Position numbers and translations under genes: made by a program. A DNA stretch of 62,076 nt from Candidatus Accumulibacter adjunctus (lineage in GTDB: Bacteria; Pseudomonadota; Gammaproteobacteria; Burkholderiales; Rhodocyclaceae), in contig JFAX01000013.1 of NCBI GenBank assembly GCA_000585015.1, positions 3,438 to 65,513 of the forward strand, read 5' to 3'. The notes below the pieces were generated by a model. The model had not been told where the DNA came from and made no database searches. It saw only the letters and a program-made list of their open reading frames with translations. Positions 10,416 to 18,291 of this stretch are shown one piece after another; the stretch's first letter is position 1, and each line of letters opens with the position of its first letter.

Positions 10416-11126
10416 TCACATGCTCTTGCCGGCTGCTTCGCCCTGCGCCGCCCGCGCCCGCTTCATCTCCTCGAGCTGCTGCCGGGCGGTGATCGCGCCG
10501 CTGCTCTGGCGCAGCCGTGCCAGCTTGACGTCGAGGTCGGAGTCGCGCAGCTCGCTGCCCATCCTGGCCTCGGCGACGGTATTCCTGATGTGCTCGCGGA
10601 CATTGTCGAGCGCGCGCACTTCGGCATCGACCGACAGCCCTTCGAGCTGGTTCTGGATCTTCAGGCGTGCCTGCGCGCTCTGCATCTGCGCCAGCATGCG
10701 GTCCTTCTCGTCCTTCAGCTTCTGGATCTCGGACTTGACACCGAGCAGCGAATCCTTCGCTTCCTGCGCGTCGTTGCGCGCCTGTTCCATCTCCTGCTCG
10801 AGCGTCTTGACGCTGGCTTCGAGCGCGTTCTTCTTCTGGATGAGGACGATGCCAAGCTCGTCCTGGCCAGTGGCAAGGGCGGCGTTGAGGTCGGCAGAGA
10901 TGGCGGCCAGTTCGCCGCGTTCGTTCTCCAGCCGTGTCGAGATCTCCTCGCGCCGGCGCATGATCGCCGCCGTCGCGCTCTTCAGCTTGCCATACTTCTC
11001 GATCATCGAGTCGATGGCATTCTGGTAGGCGATCTCGGGATGCCGCTTCTCGACATCGGTGATCCACAGCGAGACGAAGCCCGACCAGAGGTTCGACAGT
11101 CGTCCGAGAAAATTGATGTCAGCCAT
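10416..11126 (-). CDS. pspA: PspA/IM30 (Vipp1) family membrane-stress protein
   Basis: 236 residues, almost entirely coiled coil, with the family's N-terminal amphipathic region (MADINFLGRLSNLWSGFVSLW) and the long helices carrying EKRHPEIAYQNAID. PspA/Vipp1 proteins bind stressed inner membranes and belong to the ESCRT-III superfamily. ATG 11126 follows AAAGGAAG. The classical neighbours pspF, pspB and pspC are absent. Instead the gene sits between a membrane coiled-coil protein and an AAA+ ATPase. Family assignment is clear; regulation through the cluster promoter near 16290 is inferred. Confidence 0.88.
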   Translation of the reverse strand: MADINFLGRLSNLWSGFVSLWITDVEKRHPEIAYQNAIDSMIEKYGKLKSATAAIMRRREEISTRLENERGELAAISADLNAALATGQDELGIVLIQKKNALEASVKTLEQEMEQARNDAQEAKDSLLGVKSEIQKLKDEKDRMLAQMQSAQARLKIQNQLEGLSVDAEVRALDNVREHIRNTVAEARMGSELRDSDLDVKLARLRQSSGAITARQQLEEMKRARAAQGEAAGKSM

Positions 11127-11220
11127 CGCTTTCTTCCTTTCTGCGGCCGCATTGGCGGCCAAACATGTTTTTGGCGGGTGTTTCTCCGCCCCTTGTGCCC
11201 GTTCGTCGGCCAAGCCGGCC

Positions 11221-12108
11221 CTAGGCGCCGCGCCGCCCGCCGCCGACGGCCACCAGCCGCCGCTGGCGGGCGGCATCGGCTGCCGGTTGCGGCATCGCCA
11301 CACCGGGCAGTGCGTCGGCAAGATCGCTCGCCAGGTCGGCCTCGAGATCCTCCTGCAGGCGCAGGCGGCCGATCGCCTCCTCCAGCCGAACGCCGACCTC
11401 TTCGGTCACCGGCAGGGTCATGATCGTCTGGTAGATCTCGTCGACCTGATCGGGCATCGACAGCATCGCCGCTTCCAGTGCCCGCCGACGGCTCTGCATC
11501 CGGTTGTGCCGTTCGATCACCGCCGCGTAGTCGGCACGTGCCTTGTGCAACTGGCGCAGGTCGGTGCCGCTGCGCGGCGCTGCCAGCTCCCGGTCGACCG
11601 CCGCCAGCTTGGCCTCGACCTCGCGCGGGTTCACCGACTCGGCGCGGTCGTCCATCACCAGCAGGGCGAGCCACATCGCCAGGTATTCGAGGGTGACGTC
11701 GTCGAGCTGCTCGACGTCGCGCCAGGCGAGACGCCCCTGCCCGCTCTCGGCGCGCTGGTAGAGCGACTGCACGCGTTCGTACATGCGCTGGTAGGTCCGC
11801 AGGGTGGCGGCCGGCAGCGCACGCTTGCCGGTGCGCTTCTGGATCTCGTCGATCAGCTGCGTGCGCGACGCCTGCCGCAGTTTCGCCCGCCAGCGGCGGT
11901 CGACGCGGTCACGGAAGCTCGGCAGCGAGGGAATGTGCAGCGCCGCCAGGATGTCGCCAGCGGCAAAGGCGATCAGCGGGATGGCGCCGACGCCAAAACC
12001 GAACGGGATCGAGAGGACGGCACCCAGCGCCAGAGAGCCGAGAAAGGCGTAGAGGTTGCCCTGACTGGTCAGGACTTCGCGAACATAGGAGGGCTTGCCT
12101 TCGCTCAT
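11221..12108 (-). CDS. membrane-anchored coiled-coil protein of unknown function
   Basis: 295 residues. Residues about 18-57 form two closely spaced hydrophobic segments (LYAFLGSLALGAVLSIPFGF, then a second one ending LAALHIP). The rest is a long charged helical region (about 70-265) with heptad character, ending in an Ala/Arg-rich tail. It starts 2 bp after the ABC ATPase stop, with no gap for a promoter, and pspA follows 94 bp later. It could be the membrane anchor or receptor for PspA in this system; I do not recognise a named family. Confidence 0.7.
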   Translation of the reverse strand: MSEGKPSYVREVLTSQGNLYAFLGSLALGAVLSIPFGFGVGAIPLIAFAAGDILAALHIPSLPSFRDRVDRRWRAKLRQASRTQLIDEIQKRTGKRALPAATLRTYQRMYERVQSLYQRAESGQGRLAWRDVEQLDDVTLEYLAMWLALLVMDDRAESVNPREVEAKLAAVDRELAAPRSGTDLRQLHKARADYAAVIERHNRMQSRRRALEAAMLSMPDQVDEIYQTIMTLPVTEEVGVRLEEAIGRLRLQEDLEADLASDLADALPGVAMPQPAADAARQRRLVAVGGGRRGA

Positions 12109-12110
12109 CG

Positions 12111-12977
12111 CTAGATGGTCACCCTGAGCTGGCCCCTGCCCGGACTTGCCTGGTGCAGCTGGTCGAGAACGCGTTCCTCGAGCGCCAGCGTCTCGCGCGC
12201 ACGCTGCCAGGACGCCGGGCGCGGGCGTGGCTCGCTGATCCGGAAATCGTCGGCGACCCTCGCCGGCTGCGTGGACAGCACGATCACGCGGTCGCCGAGG
12301 ACCAGCGCCTCGGTGACATCATGTGTGACGAAGACCACCAGACAGGGCCAGGAGCGATGCAGCTCGATCAGCAACCTCTGCATCTCGTCGCGCGTCTGCG
12401 CGTCGAGGGCGCCGAACGGTTCGTCCATCAGCAGGATGCGCGGGCGCAGGACGAGCGCACGGGCCAGGGCGACACGCTGGTTCTGGCCGCCGGAGAGTTG
12501 TGCCGGGCGCAGGCCGCGCTTCTCCGACAGCCCGACCGCCTTGAGGATGTCCTCGACGCGCTGCCGCCACTCGGCTTCGCCAACGCGCTCGCGCCAGAGC
12601 CTGAGCCGGAACGGAAAGGCGACATTGTCGAACACCGTCAGGTCCGGACGATTGGCATAGCGCTGGAAGACCATCACCGCGTCGTCGTGTGGCCCCGAGC
12701 ACTCGCTGCCGTCGATCAGCACGCGACCGGCGCTCGGCGAGACGACACCCAGCGGACGCACGCCGCCGAGCATGTGCAGCAGGGTGCTCTTGCCGCAACC
12801 CGATGGGCCGAGCAGCATGTTGATTCCCGGCTCGTCGAAGCGCAGCGAAACGCGGTCGATGATGCGCGTCACGCCGCCCCCCGGCGCCGGATACTCCTGG
12901 ACGATATCCTCGAGGACGACCGACAGCGGCCTCGCGGCCGGCACTGCAGCCACTGCCTCTGGCCGTTCGGCGCTCAC
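12111..12977 (-). CDS. ABC transporter ATP-binding protein (SsuB/TauB/NrtD type)
   Basis: 288 residues. Walker A GPSGCGKST at 57-65, Q-loop Q105, signature LSGGQ at 161-165, Walker B LLMDEP with D185-E186, switch histidine in VTHDVTEAL. This is the importer class that serves nitrate, sulfonate, taurine and related anions. The start is GTG 12977, whose GTGA overlaps the permease stop by 4 bp, so the two are translationally coupled. In-frame codons further upstream run through permease coding sequence. The substrate cannot be told from the ATPase. Confidence 0.88.
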   Translation of the reverse strand: MSAERPEAVAAVPAARPLSVVLEDIVQEYPAPGGGVTRIIDRVSLRFDEPGINMLLGPSGCGKSTLLHMLGGVRPLGVVSPSAGRVLIDGSECSGPHDDAVMVFQRYANRPDLTVFDNVAFPFRLRLWRERVGEAEWRQRVEDILKAVGLSEKRGLRPAQLSGGQNQRVALARALVLRPRILLMDEPFGALDAQTRDEMQRLLIELHRSWPCLVVFVTHDVTEALVLGDRVIVLSTQPARVADDFRISEPRPRPASWQRARETLALEERVLDQLHQASPGRGQLRVTI

Positions 12978-13771
12978 TGCTCGGTCTCCCAGGGGTACAA
13001 CCGGCGCTTCAACCAGACCATGAACTGGTAAGTCGCCAGAGCCAGCGCAATGATCACGATGATGCCGGCGAACACCTGATCCCAGGCACTGAAGCGCCGC
13101 GCATTCTGGATCAGTTGCCCGAGTCCCTGGCGTGCATTGACGTACTCGGCGACCGTGATGTACGTCCACATGACCGAGAAACCGACGATCACGGCATCGG
13201 CGATGCGCGGCATCGCCATCGGGATGACGGCGCGCTGCACGCACTCCCACGGCGTCGCACCGAGGTCGCGGGCGCCGATCCAGTAGCTCTGCGGCACCGC
13301 CTGGATGGCATCACGCACCATCGGAATCAGGTACACGACTGCGCCGATGAACAGGAAGGCGATCTTCATCGTCTCGCCGATTCCCAGCCACATCACGAGG
13401 ATCGGCAGCAGCGCCACCACCGGCGCCGAACGGAATGGGTCGACGAGTGGCGAGAGGAGCGCATTCACCCTTGGTGCGGCGCCCATGGCGATGCCGATGG
13501 GAATGCCGATGGCGATCACCAGCGCGCCGGCGACGAGCAGGCGACCGACCGACCACAGCGTCGCCGTGAGCAGCATGCTCTGCCCTTCGTGCCAGCCAAG
13601 GTAGGCCAGCGCCGCGAGAACGTCCCACGGTGCCGGCAGTTTCGTCGCACTGACCAGACCAGAGACGGCCAGCAGGCTCCACAGCAGCAGCAGCGCGGCG
13701 ACCGCGCCCATCCCCAGCAGGCGTCGCTGCCGGGCGGCGAGCGCCGCGTATGGATTCCAGAAGTCGCTCAT
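12974..13771 (-). CDS. ABC transporter permease (SsuC/TauC type)
   Basis: 265 residues with about six membrane helices and the BPD_transp_1 loop (GARDLGATPWECVQRAVIPMA, EAA-type motif near 175-195). It pairs with the ATPase that overlaps it by 4 bp and with the solute-binding/OmpA fusion encoded 25 bp upstream. This completes an importer of the nitrate/sulfonate/taurine group. The ATG at 13771 leaves a normal cytoplasmic N-terminus (MSDFWNPYAALAARQRR). Confidence 0.88.
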   Translation of the reverse strand: MSDFWNPYAALAARQRRLLGMGAVAALLLLWSLLAVSGLVSATKLPAPWDVLAALAYLGWHEGQSMLLTATLWSVGRLLVAGALVIAIGIPIGIAMGAAPRVNALLSPLVDPFRSAPVVALLPILVMWLGIGETMKIAFLFIGAVVYLIPMVRDAIQAVPQSYWIGARDLGATPWECVQRAVIPMAMPRIADAVIVGFSVMWTYITVAEYVNARQGLGQLIQNARRFSAWDQVFAGIIVIIALALATYQFMVWLKRRLYPWETEQ

Positions 13772-13796
13772 CAGCCGGCAACCACCGGACGGCCGG

Positions 13797-15500
13797 TCAG
13801 CGGCCGCCGTAAACGGCCACCCGCGTCGTCCGGTTCAAGGCCCGACAATCCTCGACGCTCAGCCCTTCGGCAGCGGCGTTGGCTTCGACGCAAAGCGGCC
13901 GGTCGGAGCCGTTGCCGACGATCTTGAAGCGCTCGCGCGGAAACTCCCACTGCGTCACCAGGTAGTCGACGACGGCGCGCGCGCGCGCTGCCGAGAGGCG
14001 CAGATTCGTCTCACGGGCGCCAGTCGAGTCCGAATTGCCGCTCACCTCGAAATACGCCTTGCCGTTGTTCTCGATGAACGGCACCATCTCGCTGTCGACC
14101 GTCTTCTGCGCGCGCTTCGTCAGTTCCGCGCTGCCCGAGGCAAAGCCGACGGTCACCGGCTTGGTGACCATCGCCTGCTTCTGCGTCGCCTCGCTCAGCG
14201 CCGACTGGGTGAAGGTCTCCTGGGGCTTCGCTGCCGCCTCCGCCGCCGCCCTGTTCTCCGCCAGCAGCGCCTTGATGAAGCGATAATCGAAGCTGTCCTG
14301 CGGCGCGATCACCGGCGACTTGGGATTCGCCAGCGCCCCTGCCTTGCGGTAGATCTCGTCGAATCGCTTGTAGACCCGCTCATAGTGGTTGGTACCGCCG
14401 GCGAGCCCGAGAATCCGGGCGTTGTCCTCGCCACCGGTCCATACCAGGTTGGCGAACAGGCTCCTGACGAAGGGCTTGCCTTCCTTGTCGGCGAGCAGCT
14501 TGAAGAACTCCTGCGTCCGCACCAGCGCGTCGACGGCGTTGTCCGGATTGGCACGCGCCGCCAGCACCCCGTCCATCCAGCCGGCGACGAACTTCTGCAC
14601 CACCGCCTGCCCTTCCGGCTTGGCCAGCAGGCGCGAATCGCAGACCATGACGTCGAAGATCAGGTTGGTCGCCGTCTTCGTCGAATAGACGACGTGCGCG
14701 CCCTTGACGTTGCGCAGCGCGAGCGCGAGATCCGGATCCCAGAGTACCGCCGCGTCGACCGCAGCGGATTCGAGCGCGGCGCGAACGCCGGCGGTTCCTT
14801 CCTCGGCGTTGATGAACACCATCTTGATGCTGTCCTTGCGGCGCGCGGTCAGCGACGAGTTGTCGATGGCGTCGATCAGCATGCCGTGCGAGGGGGTGAA
14901 CTGCAAGAGCGCCACGCTCCGCCCGGCCAGGTCCTCGACCGCCTTCACCGCCGGATCCCGGGCGATGACCGCATCGCCGCCCTGTGTGTTGTCGACGATC
15001 ATCACCGCCCGACCGTCGAGGCCGGCATTGCGCAGGTTCGGCTGCTCCTGCGCCCAGAAATCCGAGGTCCGCCAGGCACACTGCGCCGCCCCGGATTCGA
15101 AGATGGTGGCCAGGGTCGGGATGTCGTCCTGGATGACGAAGCGCACATGTACCCCGAGCTTGCCGTAGATCGACCCCGGCTGCGTCGTCAGCGCGTTGCC
15201 GTTGGCGACCAGCGCCGGAGCGTAACCGTGGAAGCTGACCAGGCTGACCTTGAGCGGGTTGGCGGCGCTGCCGAGCGGCGCGTTGCGGTCCTCGGCCGGC
15301 ACTGCCGCCTTCGCCGGCGCGTCGGCGCGGGGTTTCGGCGTCGCCTCGGATGCGGTACCGACGACGACGGGCTTGCCGGTGGCAGTCTCGCCACCGCCGG
15401 CGAAGCGCTCCTTGAGCCCGAAGTTCCAGGCCAGAGAACCGGCAACGCCGATGACGATCACCGTGATCAGCCCCTTGGCAAGCGGGGTCAGTTGAGCCAT
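13797..15500 (-). CDS. solute-binding protein fused to OmpA peptidoglycan-binding domain
   Basis: 567 residues in three parts. A membrane segment near 10-28 is followed by an Ala/Pro-rich linker to about residue 75. An SsuA/NMT1-type periplasmic binding domain covers about 80-400. An OmpA C-terminal domain (about 445-565) starts at VTVGFASGSAELTKRA and contains the family motif TNLRLSAARARAVVDYL. The N-terminus has no lipobox and no obvious signal-peptidase site, so it is probably an uncleaved inner-membrane anchor. The protein would span from the inner membrane to peptidoglycan. The permease and ATPase genes follow directly. The ligand is unknown; a small anion is the family expectation. Confidence 0.85.
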   Translation of the reverse strand: MAQLTPLAKGLITVIVIGVAGSLAWNFGLKERFAGGGETATGKPVVVGTASEATPKPRADAPAKAAVPAEDRNAPLGSAANPLKVSLVSFHGYAPALVANGNALTTQPGSIYGKLGVHVRFVIQDDIPTLATIFESGAAQCAWRTSDFWAQEQPNLRNAGLDGRAVMIVDNTQGGDAVIARDPAVKAVEDLAGRSVALLQFTPSHGMLIDAIDNSSLTARRKDSIKMVFINAEEGTAGVRAALESAAVDAAVLWDPDLALALRNVKGAHVVYSTKTATNLIFDVMVCDSRLLAKPEGQAVVQKFVAGWMDGVLAARANPDNAVDALVRTQEFFKLLADKEGKPFVRSLFANLVWTGGEDNARILGLAGGTNHYERVYKRFDEIYRKAGALANPKSPVIAPQDSFDYRFIKALLAENRAAAEAAAKPQETFTQSALSEATQKQAMVTKPVTVGFASGSAELTKRAQKTVDSEMVPFIENNGKAYFEVSGNSDSTGARETNLRLSAARARAVVDYLVTQWEFPRERFKIVGNGSDRPLCVEANAAAEGLSVEDCRALNRTTRVAVYGGR

Positions 15501-15522
15501 CTGTCTTCTCCTTGACCGACTC

Positions 15523-16233
15523 TCAGTGGCCGGCGGCCGGCGGTCTGAAACTGTTGGGGATCTCGCGCAGACGTTCGATCTCGCCGTCGATGCGCCGCGT
15601 CTCGCGCGCCACCGACTCGCGTGCCGCGCGCAGGCCGGCTTCGACGCTGGTGGTTTCCTGCGCGGCGCGCGTCACTTCGCGTTCACGCAACTGCTCGAGT
15701 TCGGAGATCTGCTGCCGGATCGCTGCCGTCGCCTCGTCGAGGGTCAGCCTGATCTGCTCGACGATCGCGGCCGACTGCCGCTCGCGACTCTCCATCTGCG
15801 CCGCCAGCCTGCTCTTGTGCTCCTCGAGCGCGGCGATCTTCAGCTCGGCATCGCGCAGGCAGTCGTCGATCTGCCAGTTGTCATCGGCGGCGTCCATCGC
15901 CAGTACGGCTGCCTTGCGCGTCACCGCATCCATGGCGCGCAGGCCGTCGAGCAGGCGCAGCAGCTTTTCGGCCGGATACGGCGACGGGGGAATGGCCGCG
16001 CCGGCAAAGATGTCGGCAAAGGACTCGCTCTCGACGTCCGCGCAGGCTTCGGCCAGCGACGGCAGCTCACCGGCTGCCGGCAACGGCGCCACCGCGAGCT
16101 CTGCCGGGCGCGGTGCGACCGCTTCCGTGTGAGCCACCGCGGACGCGGCGGGAGTCGCGGTTACCGCCGGACGCTCGTCGTCGGTCAGCTCGACAAGCTT
16201 TGCCTTCGCCAAGAGATTCAGGATACCCTTCAT
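15523..16233 (-). CDS. coiled-coil protein, first gene of the PspA cluster
   Basis: 236 residues, no membrane segment or signal peptide. Residues about 35-75 are Ala/Pro-rich and disordered-looking. Residues about 130-230 form a coiled coil rich in Glu, Arg and Gln (KIAALEEHKSRLAAQMESRE and onward). ATG 16233 follows GGGAG; frames further upstream would overlap the promoter and leader. It precedes the binding-protein/OmpA gene by 22 bp. I recognise no family; cluster membership suggests a structural or adaptor role. Confidence 0.7.
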   Translation of the reverse strand: MKGILNLLAKAKLVELTDDERPAVTATPAASAVAHTEAVAPRPAELAVAPLPAAGELPSLAEACADVESESFADIFAGAAIPPSPYPAEKLLRLLDGLRAMDAVTRKAAVLAMDAADDNWQIDDCLRDAELKIAALEEHKSRLAAQMESRERQSAAIVEQIRLTLDEATAAIRQQISELEQLREREVTRAAQETTSVEAGLRAARESVARETRRIDGEIERLREIPNSFRPPAAGH

Positions 16234-16251
16234 GCCGACTCCCGCTGTCAG

Positions 16252-16272
16252 CACCCGGCGACAGACCGGGTG
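16252..16272 (-). promoter_or_regulatory. perfect hairpin in the leader of the PspA cluster
   Basis: CACCCGG at 16252-16258 and CCGGGTG at 16266-16272 are exact inverted repeats around a 7-base loop. The structure would begin within about three bases of the predicted transcription start near 16275 and end 18 bp before the first start codon. It could be a 5'-stabilising RNA hairpin or a DNA operator. There is no U-tract, so it is not a standard terminator. Confidence 0.4.
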
Positions 16273-16281
16273 GAGTCGGGG

Positions 16282-16309
16282 ATTATACGAAGCAGGCAAG
16301 GCAATGCAA
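16282..16309 (-). promoter_or_regulatory. sigma70-like promoter of the PspA cluster
   Basis: Read on the reverse strand, TTGCAT (16309-16304) and a perfect TATAAT (16287-16282) are separated by 16 bp. Only 42 bp lie between the -10 box and the first forward gene at 16324, so this short region must serve both directions. No sigma54 -24/-12 pair (GG-N10-GC) is evident, unlike the classical psp operon. Confidence 0.55.
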
Positions 16310-16323
16310 GGACTTGCTCCACG

Positions 16324-17064
16324 ATGACTGCGCCCACCGGCGATGCGGCGACCGCCGAAGGCGTGCCGGAATCCCGGCAGCCATTGCGTTCGCTGCTCGG
16401 CGTCTTGCTGCTGATCGCCATCATCTGGCAGTTGCCGCATGGCCGGACGCTCCTCTACCCATTGTCACTGCTCGCCACCTGTGCGCACGAACTCGGCCAT
16501 GGATTGACGGCACTGCTCCTCGGCGCCCACTTCGAGAGCTTCGCCCTGCATGCCGACGGTTCGGGAGTGGCCCTCTGGCGAGGCAAACCGGGGCGACTCG
16601 ACAGCGCACTGATCGCCGCTGGCGGCCTGCTTGCACCGAGCATCGCCGGCAGCCTGCTGCTCATGCTCAGCCGCTGGCCGCGCCTGGCGCGCGCGCTGCT
16701 CGCGCTGATCGGCGGCAGCCTGCTGCTGGTGGTCGCGCTGTGGGCACACAACCTTTTCGGCATCCTCTTTCTCCTGTGCGCAGCGCTGTCGTTCCTTCTC
16801 GCCGCGCTATGGCTGAGCGAGCGCGGCGCCACGTTCGTCCTGCGCCTGACCGCCGCCATCCTCTGCCTGAGCTGGCTGCAGGACGTCGACTACATGTTCT
16901 CCGCCAGCGCCAGCATCGACGGCCTGCCGCATGCTTCCGACACGGCAATCATGGCACAGGCGCTGTGGCTGCCCTATTGGTTCTGGGGTGGCGTCATCGC
17001 GACCGTGTCGTTCGCCATCCTTGCCCTCGGCCTGTGGTTTGCCGTGCGACCGTCGCGCCCTTGA
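16324..17064 (+). CDS. M50B-like membrane metalloprotease
   Basis: 246 residues, about six hydrophobic segments. The zinc motif HELGH occupies H55-E56-L57-G58-H59 inside a membrane-proximal helix (LATCAHELGHGLTALLLGAH), as in Peptidase_M50B-like proteins. A second metal-ligand motif is not obvious; the candidate is the LWAHNLFG segment or the QDVDYM segment. ATG 16324 has only a weak site (AAGGA) 11 bp upstream. It diverges from the PspA cluster with 90 bp between start codons. Site-2-type proteases often activate envelope-stress regulation, but no substrate is identifiable here. Confidence 0.7.
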   Translation: MTAPTGDAATAEGVPESRQPLRSLLGVLLLIAIIWQLPHGRTLLYPLSLLATCAHELGHGLTALLLGAHFESFALHADGSGVALWRGKPGRLDSALIAAGGLLAPSIAGSLLLMLSRWPRLARALLALIGGSLLLVVALWAHNLFGILFLLCAALSFLLAALWLSERGATFVLRLTAAILCLSWLQDVDYMFSASASIDGLPHASDTAIMAQALWLPYWFWGGVIATVSFAILALGLWFAVRPSRP

Positions 17065-17197
17065 TGTGAAAGTCGCGTCAGCGACTCGCGAATCGCCCTT
17101 CTCCCGCCCGCGGCAAAACGGTCGGCGAAGGGGAGTGGTCGTGACGGTCGTCTCGGCAGTCATGACCGTTGGCGGACGGTGGTCGCACGGGGCGACG

Positions 17198-17230
17198 AAA
17201 AAACCCCTGCCGGAAGGGGCCGGTCAGGGG
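17198..17230 (-). terminator. rho-independent terminator of the Tim44-domain gene
   Basis: On the reverse strand CCCCTG-A-CCGG, a 6-base loop region, CCGG-CAGGGG and then TTTTTT. It lies 55 bp past the stop at 17285. Confidence 0.75.
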
Positions 17231-17284
17231 CGAAGGCTGCGGACAACGAAGCGCCGTCCGCAGAGGGAAGGATCGGGAAGCCGC

Positions 17285-18178
17285 TTACTGGATCTGCTGG
17301 ATGCCCGCGAGCGTCCAGCCGCCACGCCCTTCGCGTGGCTTGACCATATGCCAAATCTCGTCGAACGGTTCGGCAGCGGCGTCGGCCTGCTCACGAATCA
17401 GGCCATTGAAGCGTACGCTGACGATGTAACGCGCAGCTTCCTCGGCCACGTCGAGAACAGTCGCTTCGATGCTGACGACGTCGGTCTCCTGCGTTGCCGA
17501 AGCGCGCTCCTTGAAGGCCATGCTGATCTCGGCAAACATCTCCGGCGTGGTGAATTCGCGGATGTCGTCGAGGTTGCCGGCGTCGTTCGCGGCCTGCAGG
17601 CGAATGAAGTTCACCTTCGCATTGCGCTCGAAGGCAGCCGTATCGAAATCCGATGGGATGCTCCCGGAATGGGCCGCAGCAGCAACCGGGGCAGCGGCAG
17701 CAGCAGGAGCGCTGGACGCGGGCAGCGCGACTTCTTCGAAGCTGCGCCGACTGCCGGGGCTGTCGGCTCCGGCGCCTGCATACTGCAGGTTGCCCGGCCC
17801 GGCCTGCGCTGCGGCACGACGCCGCATGATCAGACCGACGACGACCATGACCGCCATCACCAGGAGGCCGATGAGCAGCATCGACGCGAGTTCCTCGCCG
17901 AAACCGAAGTGCGAGGCGAGGGCTGCCAGGCCGAGACCAGCTGCGAGACCGGCCAGCGGTCCCATCCACGAGCGCTTTGGCGCCGCCTGCGGCGCTGCCG
18001 CCGCCGGTGCTCTCGCCGGCGCCGGTGCCATCGCCGGTGACGCCGGGCGATCGGCGCTCACCGATTCGCGCTGCATGCCGGAAGACTTGCCGCTGCCGAG
18101 GCGCTTGGCTTCGGCGTCACCAACCGCCAGAGTCAGGCCGAACGCCAGGACAGCGGTCAGCAGGGAAAGGGTTTTCAT
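17285..18178 (-). CDS. Tim44-like domain protein
   Basis: 297 residues. A signal peptide (about 1-22, ending AVGDAEA) is followed by an Ala/Pro-rich segment, one or two membrane helices (about 70-120) and a C-terminal Tim44-like domain (about 170-297: FNVKVNFIRLQAAND-like start, then RFNGLIREQADAAAEPFDEI). ATG 18178 follows AGGAG. Such proteins are common in proteobacteria and are membrane anchored; a specific function is not established. A strong terminator follows. Codon use matches its neighbours. Confidence 0.82.
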   Translation of the reverse strand: MKTLSLLTAVLAFGLTLAVGDAEAKRLGSGKSSGMQRESVSADRPASPAMAPAPARAPAAAAPQAAPKRSWMGPLAGLAAGLGLAALASHFGFGEELASMLLIGLLVMAVMVVVGLIMRRRAAAQAGPGNLQYAGAGADSPGSRRSFEEVALPASSAPAAAAAPVAAAAHSGSIPSDFDTAAFERNAKVNFIRLQAANDAGNLDDIREFTTPEMFAEISMAFKERASATQETDVVSIEATVLDVAEEAARYIVSVRFNGLIREQADAAAEPFDEIWHMVKPREGRGGWTLAGIQQIQ

Positions 18179-18260
18179 TGATGTCTCCTGTTGTCTATGG
18201 GGAACGAGGAAGAAAGATAGGGGCTCACCAGTCAATAAAAAAGCAGAATTATTTGTACCA

Positions 18261-18283
18261 ATACATCCGGAAATACGATGTAT
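18261..18283. repeat. short inverted repeat in an AT-rich spacer
   Basis: ATACATC at 18261-18267 and GATGTAT at 18277-18283 are exact inverted repeats with a 9-bp spacer, between the start of the Tim44 gene and the end of nhaR. Being AT-rich and without a T-tract, it may be a regulator site upstream of the Tim44 gene rather than a terminator. Confidence 0.3.
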
Positions 18284-18291
18284 CGCCCGTC

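Noticed and set aside
10416..11126. A classical phage-shock (psp) operon
   Set aside because: pspA is present but pspF, pspB and pspC are not, and no sigma54-type promoter was seen, so it is described as a different cluster.
18261..18283. Inverted repeat as a terminator of nhaR
   Set aside because: AT-rich stem without a T-tract; kept only as a low-confidence repeat.
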